Shown here piece after piece: positions 15,706 through 24,891 of a stretch of DNA of 64,000 nt. Numbering within the stretch: the stretch's first letter is position 1; every line of letters begins with the position of its first letter. Origin of the DNA: Paenibacillus sp. A3 (GTDB lineage Bacteria > Bacillota > Bacilli > Paenibacillales > NBRC-103111); NCBI RefSeq assembly GCF_001399685.1, contig NZ_JTHN01000062.1, positions 1 through 64,000 of the forward strand, in the 5' to 3' direction. The notes under the pieces are model-generated. The model had not been told where the DNA came from and searched no databases. It saw nothing but the letters and a program-made list of their open reading frames with translations. Made by a program: the position numbers and the translations under genes.

Positions 15706-17643
15706 CTATATGCTTTTAATAAAGGGCAAGCCTTTGTATTGCGGAAACTCATTAAATAATAGTTCTTTATAACGTGCTCTTTTTTCGCCATCGGCATGCA
15801 GACAGTAAGTGGTGTATAGGGTTACTTTTGTGGGAAGAAGCTCTATTGCTTTCTCAATAAATTCAAGCCCCTCCCGGATGTCGCCTTGAGCTATATAAAG
15901 TATTCCGAGATTCTCGTATCCTTGTGCTTCAAGCTCATTTTTAACCAAAACCATAGAATAATAATCTAAAGCCAGCTCGATTTGATTTTGTTTAAAGAAG
16001 TAATCACCCATGAGGTTAGCCAATTTATTGAAATGAGCCGGGAAGCTGTTAATTAACCAATCGTATATGTCGTATTGGCCGACTTTAAAGATCTCCGATA
16101 GCAGTATAGAGATGGAGTCGTAAGGGAATTCGCCAGCTTCATCGAGCGTGGTTCCTGGAATCACTTGTTTGAGCAAAGGCTCGACCGGCTTTAATAAATT
16201 ATTTGGGACAGCAAACCGCTCCATATATGCTGTCGTTTTCCACACACAGCAAGCGGTATAAATAGCTCTGGCTGCTAATTCATTATTACAATCTTCCTCT
16301 GATAGTTGACTTAAGTATTTATCAAACCAACCCTGATCGTTTTGTATAATGCCGTGTAACATCATATACACGGGCGGCAATTCGATATTAAACTTTTGGT
16401 ATAGTGAATAGTAGTATTGAGATAATTCGTAATGTCCAACGGTTATGGCAATTTGCAATAACATTCTAAGTTGAATAGGGTCCGTATGGGAGAATAGCCG
16501 TTCTAAAAACTTAACGATTTCGGAAACAGGCTCCGTAAGAGTCAACAAATGTACAAGCTTATATAAATGTTTTATATCCTTCGGATTGCTTTGAACTAAT
16601 TTCGTGAAATAATATACGGTTTTGGAAATATCTTTATATCGCTCAAAATATATATCAGCCAATCTGGAATAAGGAAGCGTTGTCCCGTTATTCGGGCTCA
16701 GGATCCAATATTGTCGGCCGTTAGATGATTCTGCAATCTCTATGCTTTGGCTTAACTCGGAAACGGCTTCTTTATAGAAGCCCAACTTATCCAATAGAAG
16801 ACCTTTAAAACAATGCAAGTCCGAATAGCCGGGCCACAGCTTCACGGATTCCTCAATTAAAGCATATGCCTCTTTATATCGGTCCAGCTCAGTATAGGCC
16901 GTAATCATCCGTTCGACGCAATGAGGGTACCAATCTTGTCTTTTTCCAGCTTTTTTGTACACCTTTTCGTAGTAGTAAATCGCTTTTTTATAATCTCGCA
17001 TGATCATGTATTCGTTAGCTAAAGTAAACGTTTCGTATGTATCCAACGTCTTCTTCTTCAACAGGTCGTTAAATATAGACATATTCCGGGTGGATTTGTC
17101 TTTTTCCAACTTTGTTTCTTCCAGATAACCCGTATGATAAATAATCAAAGGAAATTCAAAGAAACGCAGGTCGCCATGCTTCCAATATAGTTGTTCATGT
17201 ATCGGACTTTTAAATTCGACATCGGGATGATTAGGGAACAATCGGGCGCCGCTCGAATTCAGAACTTTCCCGCTATTTATCGTTCCAGTAAAATTGTAGA
17301 TTGGAAGAATAAACGCAGTCGATTCCGATTGGGGAAGGTTCTCCAGTTCATGGCGGACCTTTTCAATGTCGACATCTTGCAAATATTCGTCTGCATCCAA
17401 ATTTAGTATCCATCTGGAGCCGGCATGACGAATGCTGAAATTTTTGGCTGCGGAGAAATCGTTTATCCATTCAAAAAAATAAACATGGGAAGTAAATTCC
17501 CGTGCGATTTCAACCGTTCCATCCGTAGACCCCGTATCCACGATAACAATCTCATCTACCAACCCTTGGACACTTTCTAAACATCTTCTTAGGACCTTTT
17601 CTTCGTTTTTTACGATCATACAGAGTGATAAAAGTTTTGTCAT
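15706..17643 (-). CDS. GT2 glycosyltransferase with TPR repeats
   Basis: 645-residue protein with an N-terminal GT2 domain: LLSLCMIVKNEEKVL, DTGSTDGTVEIA and the metal-binding LNLDADEYL near residue 80. A long TPR-rich C-terminal part follows (about 220-645). It resembles SunS-like and other protein glycosyltransferases that act on flagellin or peptides; the donor sugar is unknown. The gene points back toward the flagellar cluster and is the first of the AT-rich island. It is transcribed divergently from the next glycosyltransferase, and a sigmaD-like promoter precedes it. Confidence 0.88.
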   Translation of the reverse strand: MTKLLSLCMIVKNEEKVLRRCLESVQGLVDEIVIVDTGSTDGTVEIAREFTSHVYFFEWINDFSAAKNFSIRHAGSRWILNLDADEYLQDVDIEKVRHELENLPQSESTAFILPIYNFTGTINSGKVLNSSGARLFPNHPDVEFKSPIHEQLYWKHGDLRFFEFPLIIYHTGYLEETKLEKDKSTRNMSIFNDLLKKKTLDTYETFTLANEYMIMRDYKKAIYYYEKVYKKAGKRQDWYPHCVERMITAYTELDRYKEAYALIEESVKLWPGYSDLHCFKGLLLDKLGFYKEAVSELSQSIEIAESSNGRQYWILSPNNGTTLPYSRLADIYFERYKDISKTVYYFTKLVQSNPKDIKHLYKLVHLLTLTEPVSEIVKFLERLFSHTDPIQLRMLLQIAITVGHYELSQYYYSLYQKFNIELPPVYMMLHGIIQNDQGWFDKYLSQLSEEDCNNELAARAIYTACCVWKTTAYMERFAVPNNLLKPVEPLLKQVIPGTTLDEAGEFPYDSISILLSEIFKVGQYDIYDWLINSFPAHFNKLANLMGDYFFKQNQIELALDYYSMVLVKNELEAQGYENLGILYIAQGDIREGLEFIEKAIELLPTKVTLYTTYCLHADGEKRARYKELLFNEFPQYKGLPFIKSI

Positions 17644-17681
17644 AGTAGGTCTCCTAGAAATTAAATGAGAGTATAGTATTT

Positions 17682-17708
17682 TTATCGGACGTAAACGTTC
17701 TTTTTATA
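17682..17708 (-). promoter_or_regulatory. SigmaD-like promoter of the minus-strand glycosyltransferase
   Basis: On the minus strand TCCGATAA (17689-17682) is a one-mismatch sigmaD -10. TATA at 17708-17705 stands 15 bases upstream in place of TAAA. Weaker than the hag promoter. Confidence 0.4.
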
Positions 17709-17762
17709 AGAAATTGCAATGCATTGTTCATCTTTGTAAATTATACCATACCAAAAAACGTC

Positions 17763-17790
17763 TATAGTTTATGTGGAATAATGTCGATAT
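17763..17790 (+). promoter_or_regulatory. SigmaD-like promoter of the island operon
   Basis: GTCGATAT at 17783-17790 differs from the sigmaD -10 by one base. TATA at 17763-17766 lies 16 bases upstream. The start codon of the operon follows 33 bases later. Confidence 0.4.
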
Positions 17791-17822
17791 ATAGTATAAA
17801 TGATCGAGAGGGGTCAGTAATT

Positions 17823-19943
17823 TTGATAACAAGCATAATTATACTTACTTATAACAAGCTGGAGTATACCCAGAAATGTATTGAGAGTATTAGAGAACAT
17901 ACTGCACAGGGAACCTATGAAATCATAATAGTGGATAACGCCTCAACGGATGGAACGGTTGAATGGTTGAAGCGGCAAGACGATATTATTTCAATTATCA
18001 ATAACGAGAATCTCGGTTTCCCAAAAGGATGCAATCAAGGGATTGAAGTATCAAAGGGAGATTATATTCTTTTATTGAATAACGATGTGGTTGTCACCAA
18101 GAACTGGTTGAACAATATGAGGATTGCGTTAGAAAGTTCGGAAAAAGTTGGTGCTGTAGGAGCAGTTAGCAATTACTGCTCGTACTATCAAGCCATACCT
18201 GTAAATTATAAGACGCTAGAAGAAATGCATACCTTTGCCGAAGGAATGAATGTTTCTGACTCTTCCAAGTGGGAGCAGCGGATAAAATTAGTTGGCTTTT
18301 GCATGCTTATCAAGAAACATGTCGTTCAAGAAGTAGGTTTTTTGGATGAGCGTTTCACCCCGGGTAATTTTGAAGATGACGACTATTCGTATCGTATTAT
18401 CAAAGCCGGTTATAGTCTGCTTTTATGCGGAGATGTGTTTATCCATCATTTTGGCAGTACCTCATTTAAGGATAATCCTTCGCAGTATAATCAACTCTTA
18501 AATATCAATCGTGGTAAGTTTAAAGATAAATGGGGCTTTGACCCAACATACTCAAGTTTAATTAGAGGAGAAGTCATTAAACAAATTGATAGTCGTCCCT
18601 TAGAAAAAATAAAAGTATTAGAAGTGGGATGCGCTTGCGGAGCATCACTGTTAAAAATAAAAAATTTATACCCGAACGCGGAGCTGTATGGAATTGAGCT
18701 TAACAAGTCAACGACGGAAATAGCTGGGACATTCGCGGAAGTAAAAGCAGGCAATGTAGAACACGAGTTGCTGGAATATCCCGGAGAGTTTTTTGATTAT
18801 ATTATATGTGCAGATGTACTAGAGCATTTATATAATCCATGGCAAGCGCTTGAAACGTTGAGGAAGCATTTGAAACCTGAAGGGAAGCTGCTAATCAGTA
18901 TTCCAAATGTTATGCACTTCAGTCTGGTCAGAGATTTATTAAACGGAAACTGGAAATACGAAGACGCAGGACTATTGGATAGGACGCATGTTCGTTTCTT
19001 CACAATTAAAGAGTTTCGAAAAATGCTGCAAGGTGCCGGGTATGGGGATTTTCACATTGAGTCGGTAACCGTGCCTATAAACAAACATGACGAAGAATTC
19101 CTTCAACGTCTAGTAACCTTAGGTTCTAGAGAATATCTCGATCAATATATGACTTACCAATATATCATTAAAGCAAGCAATAATGGAATACGAGTGCTGC
19201 TGAACGATATTGTTGAGGGTTTGAACGTCGAAGAGAATGCAAAAAAACTCGCATTAATCCAAGATACGATGTCCATTCTGGAGTGTATTTCTACCATGGA
19301 TGTCAATCATGTCGAATTGCTCAATTTATTAGCTCAGGTAATGTATGAAGTAAAAGCCTACGACCATATTATTACGCTGCTTCAAGTAGCTCATGAAATG
19401 GACCCGAATCATCAAGATACTATATACAATATGGGAAGTATTCTCGAAACCTTTGGAGAAAAGGAGCTTGCCACCAGTTGGTTTAATAAGCTTCAGACTC
19501 CGGATGGTCTGGTGATTGCCCCCAGCATAGAAAAAGAAGCGAACGAGGAATCTTCTTGGAACACTGCCTTAAAGTATGCATTACGCAGATTGGAAAATGA
19601 AGTGGACGAAGAGCAGAGTAACCTTGAAATCCTAGAACTACTGAAAAAGGGTCTTGCTATTGAAACGGTATTTTCAGTAGTTGAGAAGAGTCTAATTCTA
19701 AAAGATCAAGTGTTAAATAAAATGGCTGTTTTGGCATTTCAAAATCGTCTGTTTGACTACGTTATACCATTGCTTCAAAAAGCATATGATTATAACCCGC
19801 AAAATAGAGAAACATTGTTTAACTTGGGTTTCATACTATTTAGTGCCGGGGAACACTCAATGGCTCTTACTTATTTGGAAAGTATTCAAGACCCGGATGA
19901 CGAAGTTGTACACTTGTTAAGTAAAGTAAAGGAGTTGGCATAA
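17823..19943 (+). CDS. Glycosyltransferase-methyltransferase fusion with TPR tail
   Basis: Three-part protein of 706 residues. Residues 1-250 are a GT2 domain (TSIIILTYNKLEYTQ, DNASTDGTVEWL, LLLNNDVVV). About 260-400 is a SAM-dependent methyltransferase with motif I VLEVGCACGAS near 264 and ICADVLEHLYNPW. The rest is helical repeats of TPR type. The frame is open upstream to 17724, but TTG at 17823 has GAGAGGGG 9 bases before it and starts at the GT2 domain. The fusion suggests transfer of a sugar and methylation of the glycan by one protein. The next gene begins immediately after the stop. Confidence 0.85.
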   Translation: MITSIIILTYNKLEYTQKCIESIREHTAQGTYEIIIVDNASTDGTVEWLKRQDDIISIINNENLGFPKGCNQGIEVSKGDYILLLNNDVVVTKNWLNNMRIALESSEKVGAVGAVSNYCSYYQAIPVNYKTLEEMHTFAEGMNVSDSSKWEQRIKLVGFCMLIKKHVVQEVGFLDERFTPGNFEDDDYSYRIIKAGYSLLLCGDVFIHHFGSTSFKDNPSQYNQLLNINRGKFKDKWGFDPTYSSLIRGEVIKQIDSRPLEKIKVLEVGCACGASLLKIKNLYPNAELYGIELNKSTTEIAGTFAEVKAGNVEHELLEYPGEFFDYIICADVLEHLYNPWQALETLRKHLKPEGKLLISIPNVMHFSLVRDLLNGNWKYEDAGLLDRTHVRFFTIKEFRKMLQGAGYGDFHIESVTVPINKHDEEFLQRLVTLGSREYLDQYMTYQYIIKASNNGIRVLLNDIVEGLNVEENAKKLALIQDTMSILECISTMDVNHVELLNLLAQVMYEVKAYDHIITLLQVAHEMDPNHQDTIYNMGSILETFGEKELATSWFNKLQTPDGLVIAPSIEKEANEESSWNTALKYALRRLENEVDEEQSNLEILELLKKGLAIETVFSVVEKSLILKDQVLNKMAVLAFQNRLFDYVIPLLQKAYDYNPQNRETLFNLGFILFSAGEHSMALTYLESIQDPDDEVVHLLSKVKELA

Positions 19944-21521
19944 TTGAACGATACAAAAGTTTGCTTTATTACTTGTGTAAATAACGACCATGAATATTCG
20001 GAGTCATTAAAATATATCAATTCACTATATATTCCGGATGGGTTTACAGTTGAAACGATTGGGGTAAAGGATGCAAGTAGCATGACTGAGGGGTACCAAG
20101 CTGCAATGATGCAATCCGATGCCAAATACAAAGTATATTTACATCAGGATATCTTTATTATTAATAAAAATTTTATTAAAGATATTATTACTCTATTCTC
20201 TAACAATGCCAAGTTGGGTTTGCTTGGCGTTGTTGGAGCAGAGAAAATGTCTGTGAATGGAATTTGGTGGGAGTCACCTCGGCTATATGGAAAATTTTAC
20301 GATAGCCACACAGGAAAGATGGAACGATTCTCGTTTAATGAAGCAGAAAGTGATTATATGGCTGTACAAACCATAGATGGTCTTATTATGGTAACACAGT
20401 ATGATATCAATTGGAGGACGGATTTATTTCAAGGATGGCACTTTTATGATGCATCCCAATCTGCCGAGTTTATAAGAGCCGGATATGAAGTTGGTGTTCC
20501 GACCCAACAAGAACCGTGGGTTATTCATGATTCAGATATAGCAAGTCTAGTGGGTTTTGAAGAAGCAAAAGCCATTTATATGGAGGAGTACACCAAAGAT
20601 ATTTTTCCATTAGTAAGCGTGTTAATACCCGCATATAATCGTCGAAATTATCTTGAGCTAGCTTTGCAAAGTGTTTTAGCACAAACATATAAAAACATTG
20701 AAATTATCATTAGTGATGATAGTACAAATAATGAAGTACAAGAAATGTTAAAGCCGTATCTACAAAACTATAAGCATATTCATTACATCAAAAACGAACC
20801 ATCATTAGGTAGGGAGAATTTTATCCAATGTTTTAAACTTTCAAATGGTGAGTACATAAATTTTTTAATGGATGACGACTTATTTCATCCCCGGAAAATA
20901 GAACGTATGATACATTACTATATGTCCGATTCTAGTATAGCATTAGTTACTTCATATAGAGAATTAATTGATGAGTCTGGGCATCCTCTCCCTTCGCAAG
21001 ATTTTAACACAAAGTTATTTGATAAAGATACGATTATTGATGGGAAAGAATTGGGAAATCTTGTACTTAGTACTATGACTAACTTCATAGGAGAACCAAC
21101 AACTGTTTTGTTTAAGAAAAAAGACATTCAATTTTATGGTACTTATAAAGATACAGACCATGAATATAATGCTATTATCGATGTAGCTGTGTGGATTGAA
21201 TTGTTGGCCAAAGGAAAAGGGGTGTATATTTCGGAACCGCTCAGCTATTTCCGTAGACATAACGATCAAGTTCAAGGTAATCCTCTTTACTACTACTTTC
21301 ATATTTCTAACTGGTACAATATCTTTCAAGATGCCCGAAGAGATGGTTTTTTAAGTAACCCAAAAGATTATAAAAACGCTCTTGCTAAGTATATTAATTC
21401 TTGTATAAATGTAATCAATTTTTATAATAACGTAGATAAATCCTATGTTATTATCGAAAACAACTTAGAAAATTATATCGTACAAGCTCTTAAAGACTTA
21501 ATATCTTTACCGAACAAATAG
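19944..21521 (+). CDS. Double-domain glycosyltransferase
   Basis: 525 residues. The N-terminal part (about 1-215) resembles the Glyco_tranf_2_5 group (VCFITCVNNDHEYSESL, YKVYLHQDIFI). From about 217 a second, regular GT2 domain starts (FPLVSVLIPAYNRRNYLELA, DDSTNNE, NFLMDDDLFHP). The TTG start follows AAAGGAG and directly abuts the previous stop. After the TAG at 21519 the same frame continues for 31 coding-like codons to a TAA at 21615, so the protein may have been shortened by a nonsense mutation. It probably elongates the same glycan as its neighbours. Confidence 0.82.
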   Translation: MNDTKVCFITCVNNDHEYSESLKYINSLYIPDGFTVETIGVKDASSMTEGYQAAMMQSDAKYKVYLHQDIFIINKNFIKDIITLFSNNAKLGLLGVVGAEKMSVNGIWWESPRLYGKFYDSHTGKMERFSFNEAESDYMAVQTIDGLIMVTQYDINWRTDLFQGWHFYDASQSAEFIRAGYEVGVPTQQEPWVIHDSDIASLVGFEEAKAIYMEEYTKDIFPLVSVLIPAYNRRNYLELALQSVLAQTYKNIEIIISDDSTNNEVQEMLKPYLQNYKHIHYIKNEPSLGRENFIQCFKLSNGEYINFLMDDDLFHPRKIERMIHYYMSDSSIALVTSYRELIDESGHPLPSQDFNTKLFDKDTIIDGKELGNLVLSTMTNFIGEPTTVLFKKKDIQFYGTYKDTDHEYNAIIDVAVWIELLAKGKGVYISEPLSYFRRHNDQVQGNPLYYYFHISNWYNIFQDARRDGFLSNPKDYKNALAKYINSCINVINFYNNVDKSYVIIENNLENYIVQALKDLISLPNK

Positions 21522-21643
21522 TTTGAGGCTGCGCAAATAGCGGATGAATATTTAAGAAGAATTACTCCTTCAAGTAATGGTCTTTATAAATACTTACGTT
21601 TTATCCTTGTAAAATAATAATTTATTACTAAGGAGTATTCGAT

Positions 21644-22366
21644 ATGACAAGCCAATTGGACAAGTACGTAGATGCTTACGGAGATACTTTTTTATATGCT
21701 CTAGACAATGATCTTATTATTAATTGGTATCCGGATAGAGTTTTAAATTTGGTGAAAGGAAAGAACAGTCTCTTAGAACTAGGGGTTGGACATGGATATG
21801 CGACAGTAAAGTTTTGCGAACATTTTGACCGTTATCTGGTTATTGAAGGATCAACAGAAATTATAAAAAACTTTCGTAAAAAGCACGGCGCGGAAAATGT
21901 TAATATTATCCACTCTTATTTTGAGGATTTTCATACAGAGGAAAAATTTGATGTCATCGTAATGGGCTTCATATTGGAACATGTTGATGATCCTGAACTT
22001 ATTTTGAAAAAATACAAGCAGTTTTTAAAGCCAAACGGGTCTATTTTCGTCAGCGTTCCTAATTACGAAGCTTTAAATAAACGAATTGGTTATTTTGCGG
22101 GAATCATTAATGATTTAACTGCTCTTTCCGAGGGAGATAAGGCATTGGGACATCAAAGATTATTTTGTGTTAAATCTTTAACCGAGCTTGTTGAGAATTC
22201 AGGATACAAAGTTAAAACAACAGAAGGTCTTTTGTTAAAACCTATTACTACATCTCAAATCCAGCAATTAAATTTATCAAAAGAAGTATTGCAAGCTATG
22301 TTAGAGGTTGGAGTCGATTACCCGGAATTAAGTGTTGGTATTTTAATGGAGCTAAAGGCGGAATAG
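21644..22366 (+). CDS. SAM-dependent methyltransferase
   Basis: Class I methyltransferase of 240 residues. Motif I is LLELGVGHGYATVKF near residue 45, the acidic end of strand 2 is YLVIEGS, and VIVMGFILEHVDDPELIL is the methyltransf_11/23 post-motif. The acceptor is not predictable; O- or N-methylation of the island's sugar is likely from context. AAGGAG stands before the ATG. It follows a 120-base spacer and leads into the epimerase gene after 3 bases. Confidence 0.85.
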   Translation: MTSQLDKYVDAYGDTFLYALDNDLIINWYPDRVLNLVKGKNSLLELGVGHGYATVKFCEHFDRYLVIEGSTEIIKNFRKKHGAENVNIIHSYFEDFHTEEKFDVIVMGFILEHVDDPELILKKYKQFLKPNGSIFVSVPNYEALNKRIGYFAGIINDLTALSEGDKALGHQRLFCVKSLTELVENSGYKVKTTEGLLLKPITTSQIQQLNLSKEVLQAMLEVGVDYPELSVGILMELKAE

Positions 22367-22369
22367 ATT

Positions 22370-23236
22370 TTGAAAATCATAATTGTCGGGCACACATCGA
22401 TGGTAGGGAAAAGATTAGAAGAGGCGCTTATCAAAAAGCATGAAATTATTACATGTGGTCGTGATGAAAGATCGGATATCTATATAGATTTAAGTGAAAC
22501 TCATTTAGATTCATTAAGAGACAACCGGTTACTGGAGAACGTAGATGTAATTGTCCATTGCGCGGCTAGCTTTCTAGGAAATACAGCAGAAGAAGCTATA
22601 ACTAATGAAATAATAAACTCCGTAGGGTCATTAAAAATTGGATTGCTGGCTCAGAAGGTTAAATGTAAGCAAGTAATATATATATCTAGCATTTCTGCTT
22701 ATGATAATGTAGACAATGAATATTTTGGTTCTTATGGACTTTCAAAAAAACATGGACAAGAAAATTTAAAGCTTATTTGTAACGAACTAGGTATTCGATA
22801 TACGGCTTTGTTACCCTCACAAATTTATGATGAAAAAGGACTTGCTCAAAAACATCAAAAGTTATTTTATCATTTTATTAATTGTGCCTATCATGGTAAT
22901 GATATTAATATTTTTGGCGAAAATGATGCAGTTAGAAACTATCTATACATTGGAGATTTAATAGAAATCGTTGTCAAAGTTGTTGAAGATAAAATAGTTG
23001 GAGAATATCCGTGTATTTATCCCCAAAGTTATAAATTAAGCGAAATTGCTAAGTTTGCTTTCGAGGTTTTCGGAAGTGGTGGCTTGTTAAAGTTTCTAAA
23101 AGATAAACCAAGCATTCCCGATATTTTTATTCCTAACGATATAGAATTGTATAAACAAATACATTATACGCCTCAAACGGACATGAGAACTGGAATGACT
23201 CTGATCAAGAAGAATCTGCAAATAGGGGGAGTCTGA
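22370..23236 (+). CDS. NAD(P)-dependent sugar epimerase/reductase (SDR)
   Basis: Extended short-chain dehydrogenase of 288 residues. The Rossmann start IIIVGHTSMVGKRLEEAL, an SSISAYDN strand and the catalytic YGLSK (YxxxK) are visible. Such enzymes epimerise or reduce 4-keto sugars on a nucleotide carrier. TTG start; the gene is tightly linked to the methyltransferase before and the ATP-grasp gene after. Substrate unknown; a 4-keto-6-deoxy sugar would fit the aminotransferase in the same operon. Confidence 0.82.
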   Translation: MKIIIVGHTSMVGKRLEEALIKKHEIITCGRDERSDIYIDLSETHLDSLRDNRLLENVDVIVHCAASFLGNTAEEAITNEIINSVGSLKIGLLAQKVKCKQVIYISSISAYDNVDNEYFGSYGLSKKHGQENLKLICNELGIRYTALLPSQIYDEKGLAQKHQKLFYHFINCAYHGNDINIFGENDAVRNYLYIGDLIEIVVKVVEDKIVGEYPCIYPQSYKLSEIAKFAFEVFGSGGLLKFLKDKPSIPDIFIPNDIELYKQIHYTPQTDMRTGMTLIKKNLQIGGV

Positions 23237-23237
23237 C

Positions 23238-24197
23238 TTGTATAATATATTAGTTACAGGCGTTGGGGCCATAATAGGTTACGGAATTATAAAATCTTTA
23301 CGCAATTCAATGTTTTCATTGAACATAATTGGTATGGATATATATGACGACGCTGTTGGACAGCAATGGTGCGACCACTTTGAAAAAGCACTTCCGGCAA
23401 ATGATCCTGAATATCCGGAATTTATTAGAAAATTAGTAAGAAAGCATAATATTCATTTAATTATACCTGGAATTGAGCAGGATGGACTTCGCTTATCGAA
23501 GGAATTAGATTTCTTTAAAGATTTGGATGTCAAAATTGTATTGAATCAACCTAGCTTAATAAGTATTGCTTCAGACAAATGGTTGACCCATCAACTCTTG
23601 CTTGAACACGAATTTGATGTAATAAACTCACACATCGAAGGTGAATATCAAGAATTATCAAAGCAGCTACATATACCTATGCTCGTGAAACCAAGGCGTT
23701 CCTATGCTTCAAAGGGAATACAAAAAATATATACTGAATTTGAATTTAATTTTTGGAAAAGTAAAATGAGAGAAGAATTTATGGTACAGGAGATTGTTGG
23801 GAATGATGACGAGGAATACACAGTTGGTGCCTTTGGTTTAGGGAACGGAATAATTAATCAGCAAATTATATTCCAGAGAAAATTAAGTGGTGAAGGAGCT
23901 ACCTCCAAGGCAAGAGTGTGCCGCATTAATGAACTTGAAAATCTTGTAAGAAATCTAGCTCAAGTTTTCCAACCGTTGGGCCCAACCAATTTTCAGTTTA
24001 GAAGAAAGGATGGGGTATTTCTACTTCTGGAAATAAATCCACGAATCTCATCTTCAACTTCATTAAGAAGTGCTTTCGGTTACAATGAAGCAGAAATGTG
24101 TATTGAATATTACTTAGAAGGCAAGATACCTGCCATTCGGAAAATTAAAGATGGGTATGCCCAAAGATATATAGAAGACCAGGTAATACTATGTTAG
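23238..24197 (+). CDS. ATP-grasp ligase
   Basis: 319-residue ATP-grasp protein of the carbamoyl-phosphate-synthase-like group. The N-terminal pre-ATP-grasp domain starts ILVTGVGAIIGYGIIKSL. The ATP-binding part has MLVKPRRSYASKGIQKI and MVQEIVGNDDEEYT. The metal-binding end has LLLEINPRISSSTSL. These enzymes join a carboxylate to an amine or other nucleophile through an acyl phosphate. In this setting it could acylate an amino sugar with an amino acid or small acid, which is inference. TTG start one base after the previous stop; it overlaps the phosphoesterase gene by 7 bases. Confidence 0.85.
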   Translation: MYNILVTGVGAIIGYGIIKSLRNSMFSLNIIGMDIYDDAVGQQWCDHFEKALPANDPEYPEFIRKLVRKHNIHLIIPGIEQDGLRLSKELDFFKDLDVKIVLNQPSLISIASDKWLTHQLLLEHEFDVINSHIEGEYQELSKQLHIPMLVKPRRSYASKGIQKIYTEFEFNFWKSKMREEFMVQEIVGNDDEEYTVGAFGLGNGIINQQIIFQRKLSGEGATSKARVCRINELENLVRNLAQVFQPLGPTNFQFRRKDGVFLLLEINPRISSSTSLRSAFGYNEAEMCIEYYLEGKIPAIRKIKDGYAQRYIEDQVILC

Positions 24198-24883
24198 CGA
24201 TCATATCAGATATACATGGGAACTATCCTGCACTAAAAGCCGTAATGGATGAGATTGATCACTTGCAATGTGAACATATCATTTCGCTAGGCGATATTGC
24301 AGGATATTATTGTATGATCAATGAATGCATTGATTTAATGCGTAGACGAAACATTGTGAGGCTTATGGGTAACCACGATGATTATTTAGTTCGTAATACT
24401 CCTTGTCCACGTTCAAATAGTGCTAACAAGTGCCTTGATTATCAAAGATTGATAATAACATCGGAAAACTTACAATGGTTAGCGGACACGGTTGAAAGTG
24501 TTAAATTTAATAATATAAGTATGATACATGCTGGATGGAATGATTCGTTAGATGAATACTTGTATGAATTAAATGTTGAATATTTCGCTGATAAACAAGA
24601 AAAATATTTTTTTTCTGGGCATACTCATGTACAAGTACTGGCGGAATTAGGCGATAAAACTTATTGTAATCCAGGGTCTGTCGGCCAGCCTAGAGATGGA
24701 GATTGGAGAGCGGCGTTTGCTGTGTTTCATAACGAACAGATATATTTGAGAAGAGTAGAGTACAATGTTGATTTAATTGCAACTAAGATGAAAAATGCAG
24801 GATTCGATTCGTATTATTATTCTAATTTATACGAAGGAACTAGAATCGGTGGGCAAATATCCCAAATACATATTAATAAATAG
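24191..24883 (+). CDS. YfcE-type metallophosphoesterase
   Basis: Calcineurin-like phosphoesterase of 230 residues with all metal-binding motifs: IISDIHGNYPAL (DxH), SLGDIAGYY (GD), LMGNHDDYL (GNHD) and FSGHTHVQV (GHTH), plus CNPGSVGQPRDGD. It probably removes a phosphate from a small molecule. Its tight placement between an ATP-grasp ligase and a WbqC-like protein suggests it processes a phosphorylated sugar or intermediate of the same pathway. Confidence 0.88.
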   Translation: MLAIISDIHGNYPALKAVMDEIDHLQCEHIISLGDIAGYYCMINECIDLMRRRNIVRLMGNHDDYLVRNTPCPRSNSANKCLDYQRLIITSENLQWLADTVESVKFNNISMIHAGWNDSLDEYLYELNVEYFADKQEKYFFSGHTHVQVLAELGDKTYCNPGSVGQPRDGDWRAAFAVFHNEQIYLRRVEYNVDLIATKMKNAGFDSYYYSNLYEGTRIGGQISQIHINK

Positions 24884-24891
24884 GTGTATTG

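Noticed and set aside
17724-17822. Longer N-terminus for the glycosyltransferase-methyltransferase fusion
   Set aside because: No ribosome binding site at the upstream ATG codons and the extension covers the putative promoter; TTG at 17823 fits better.
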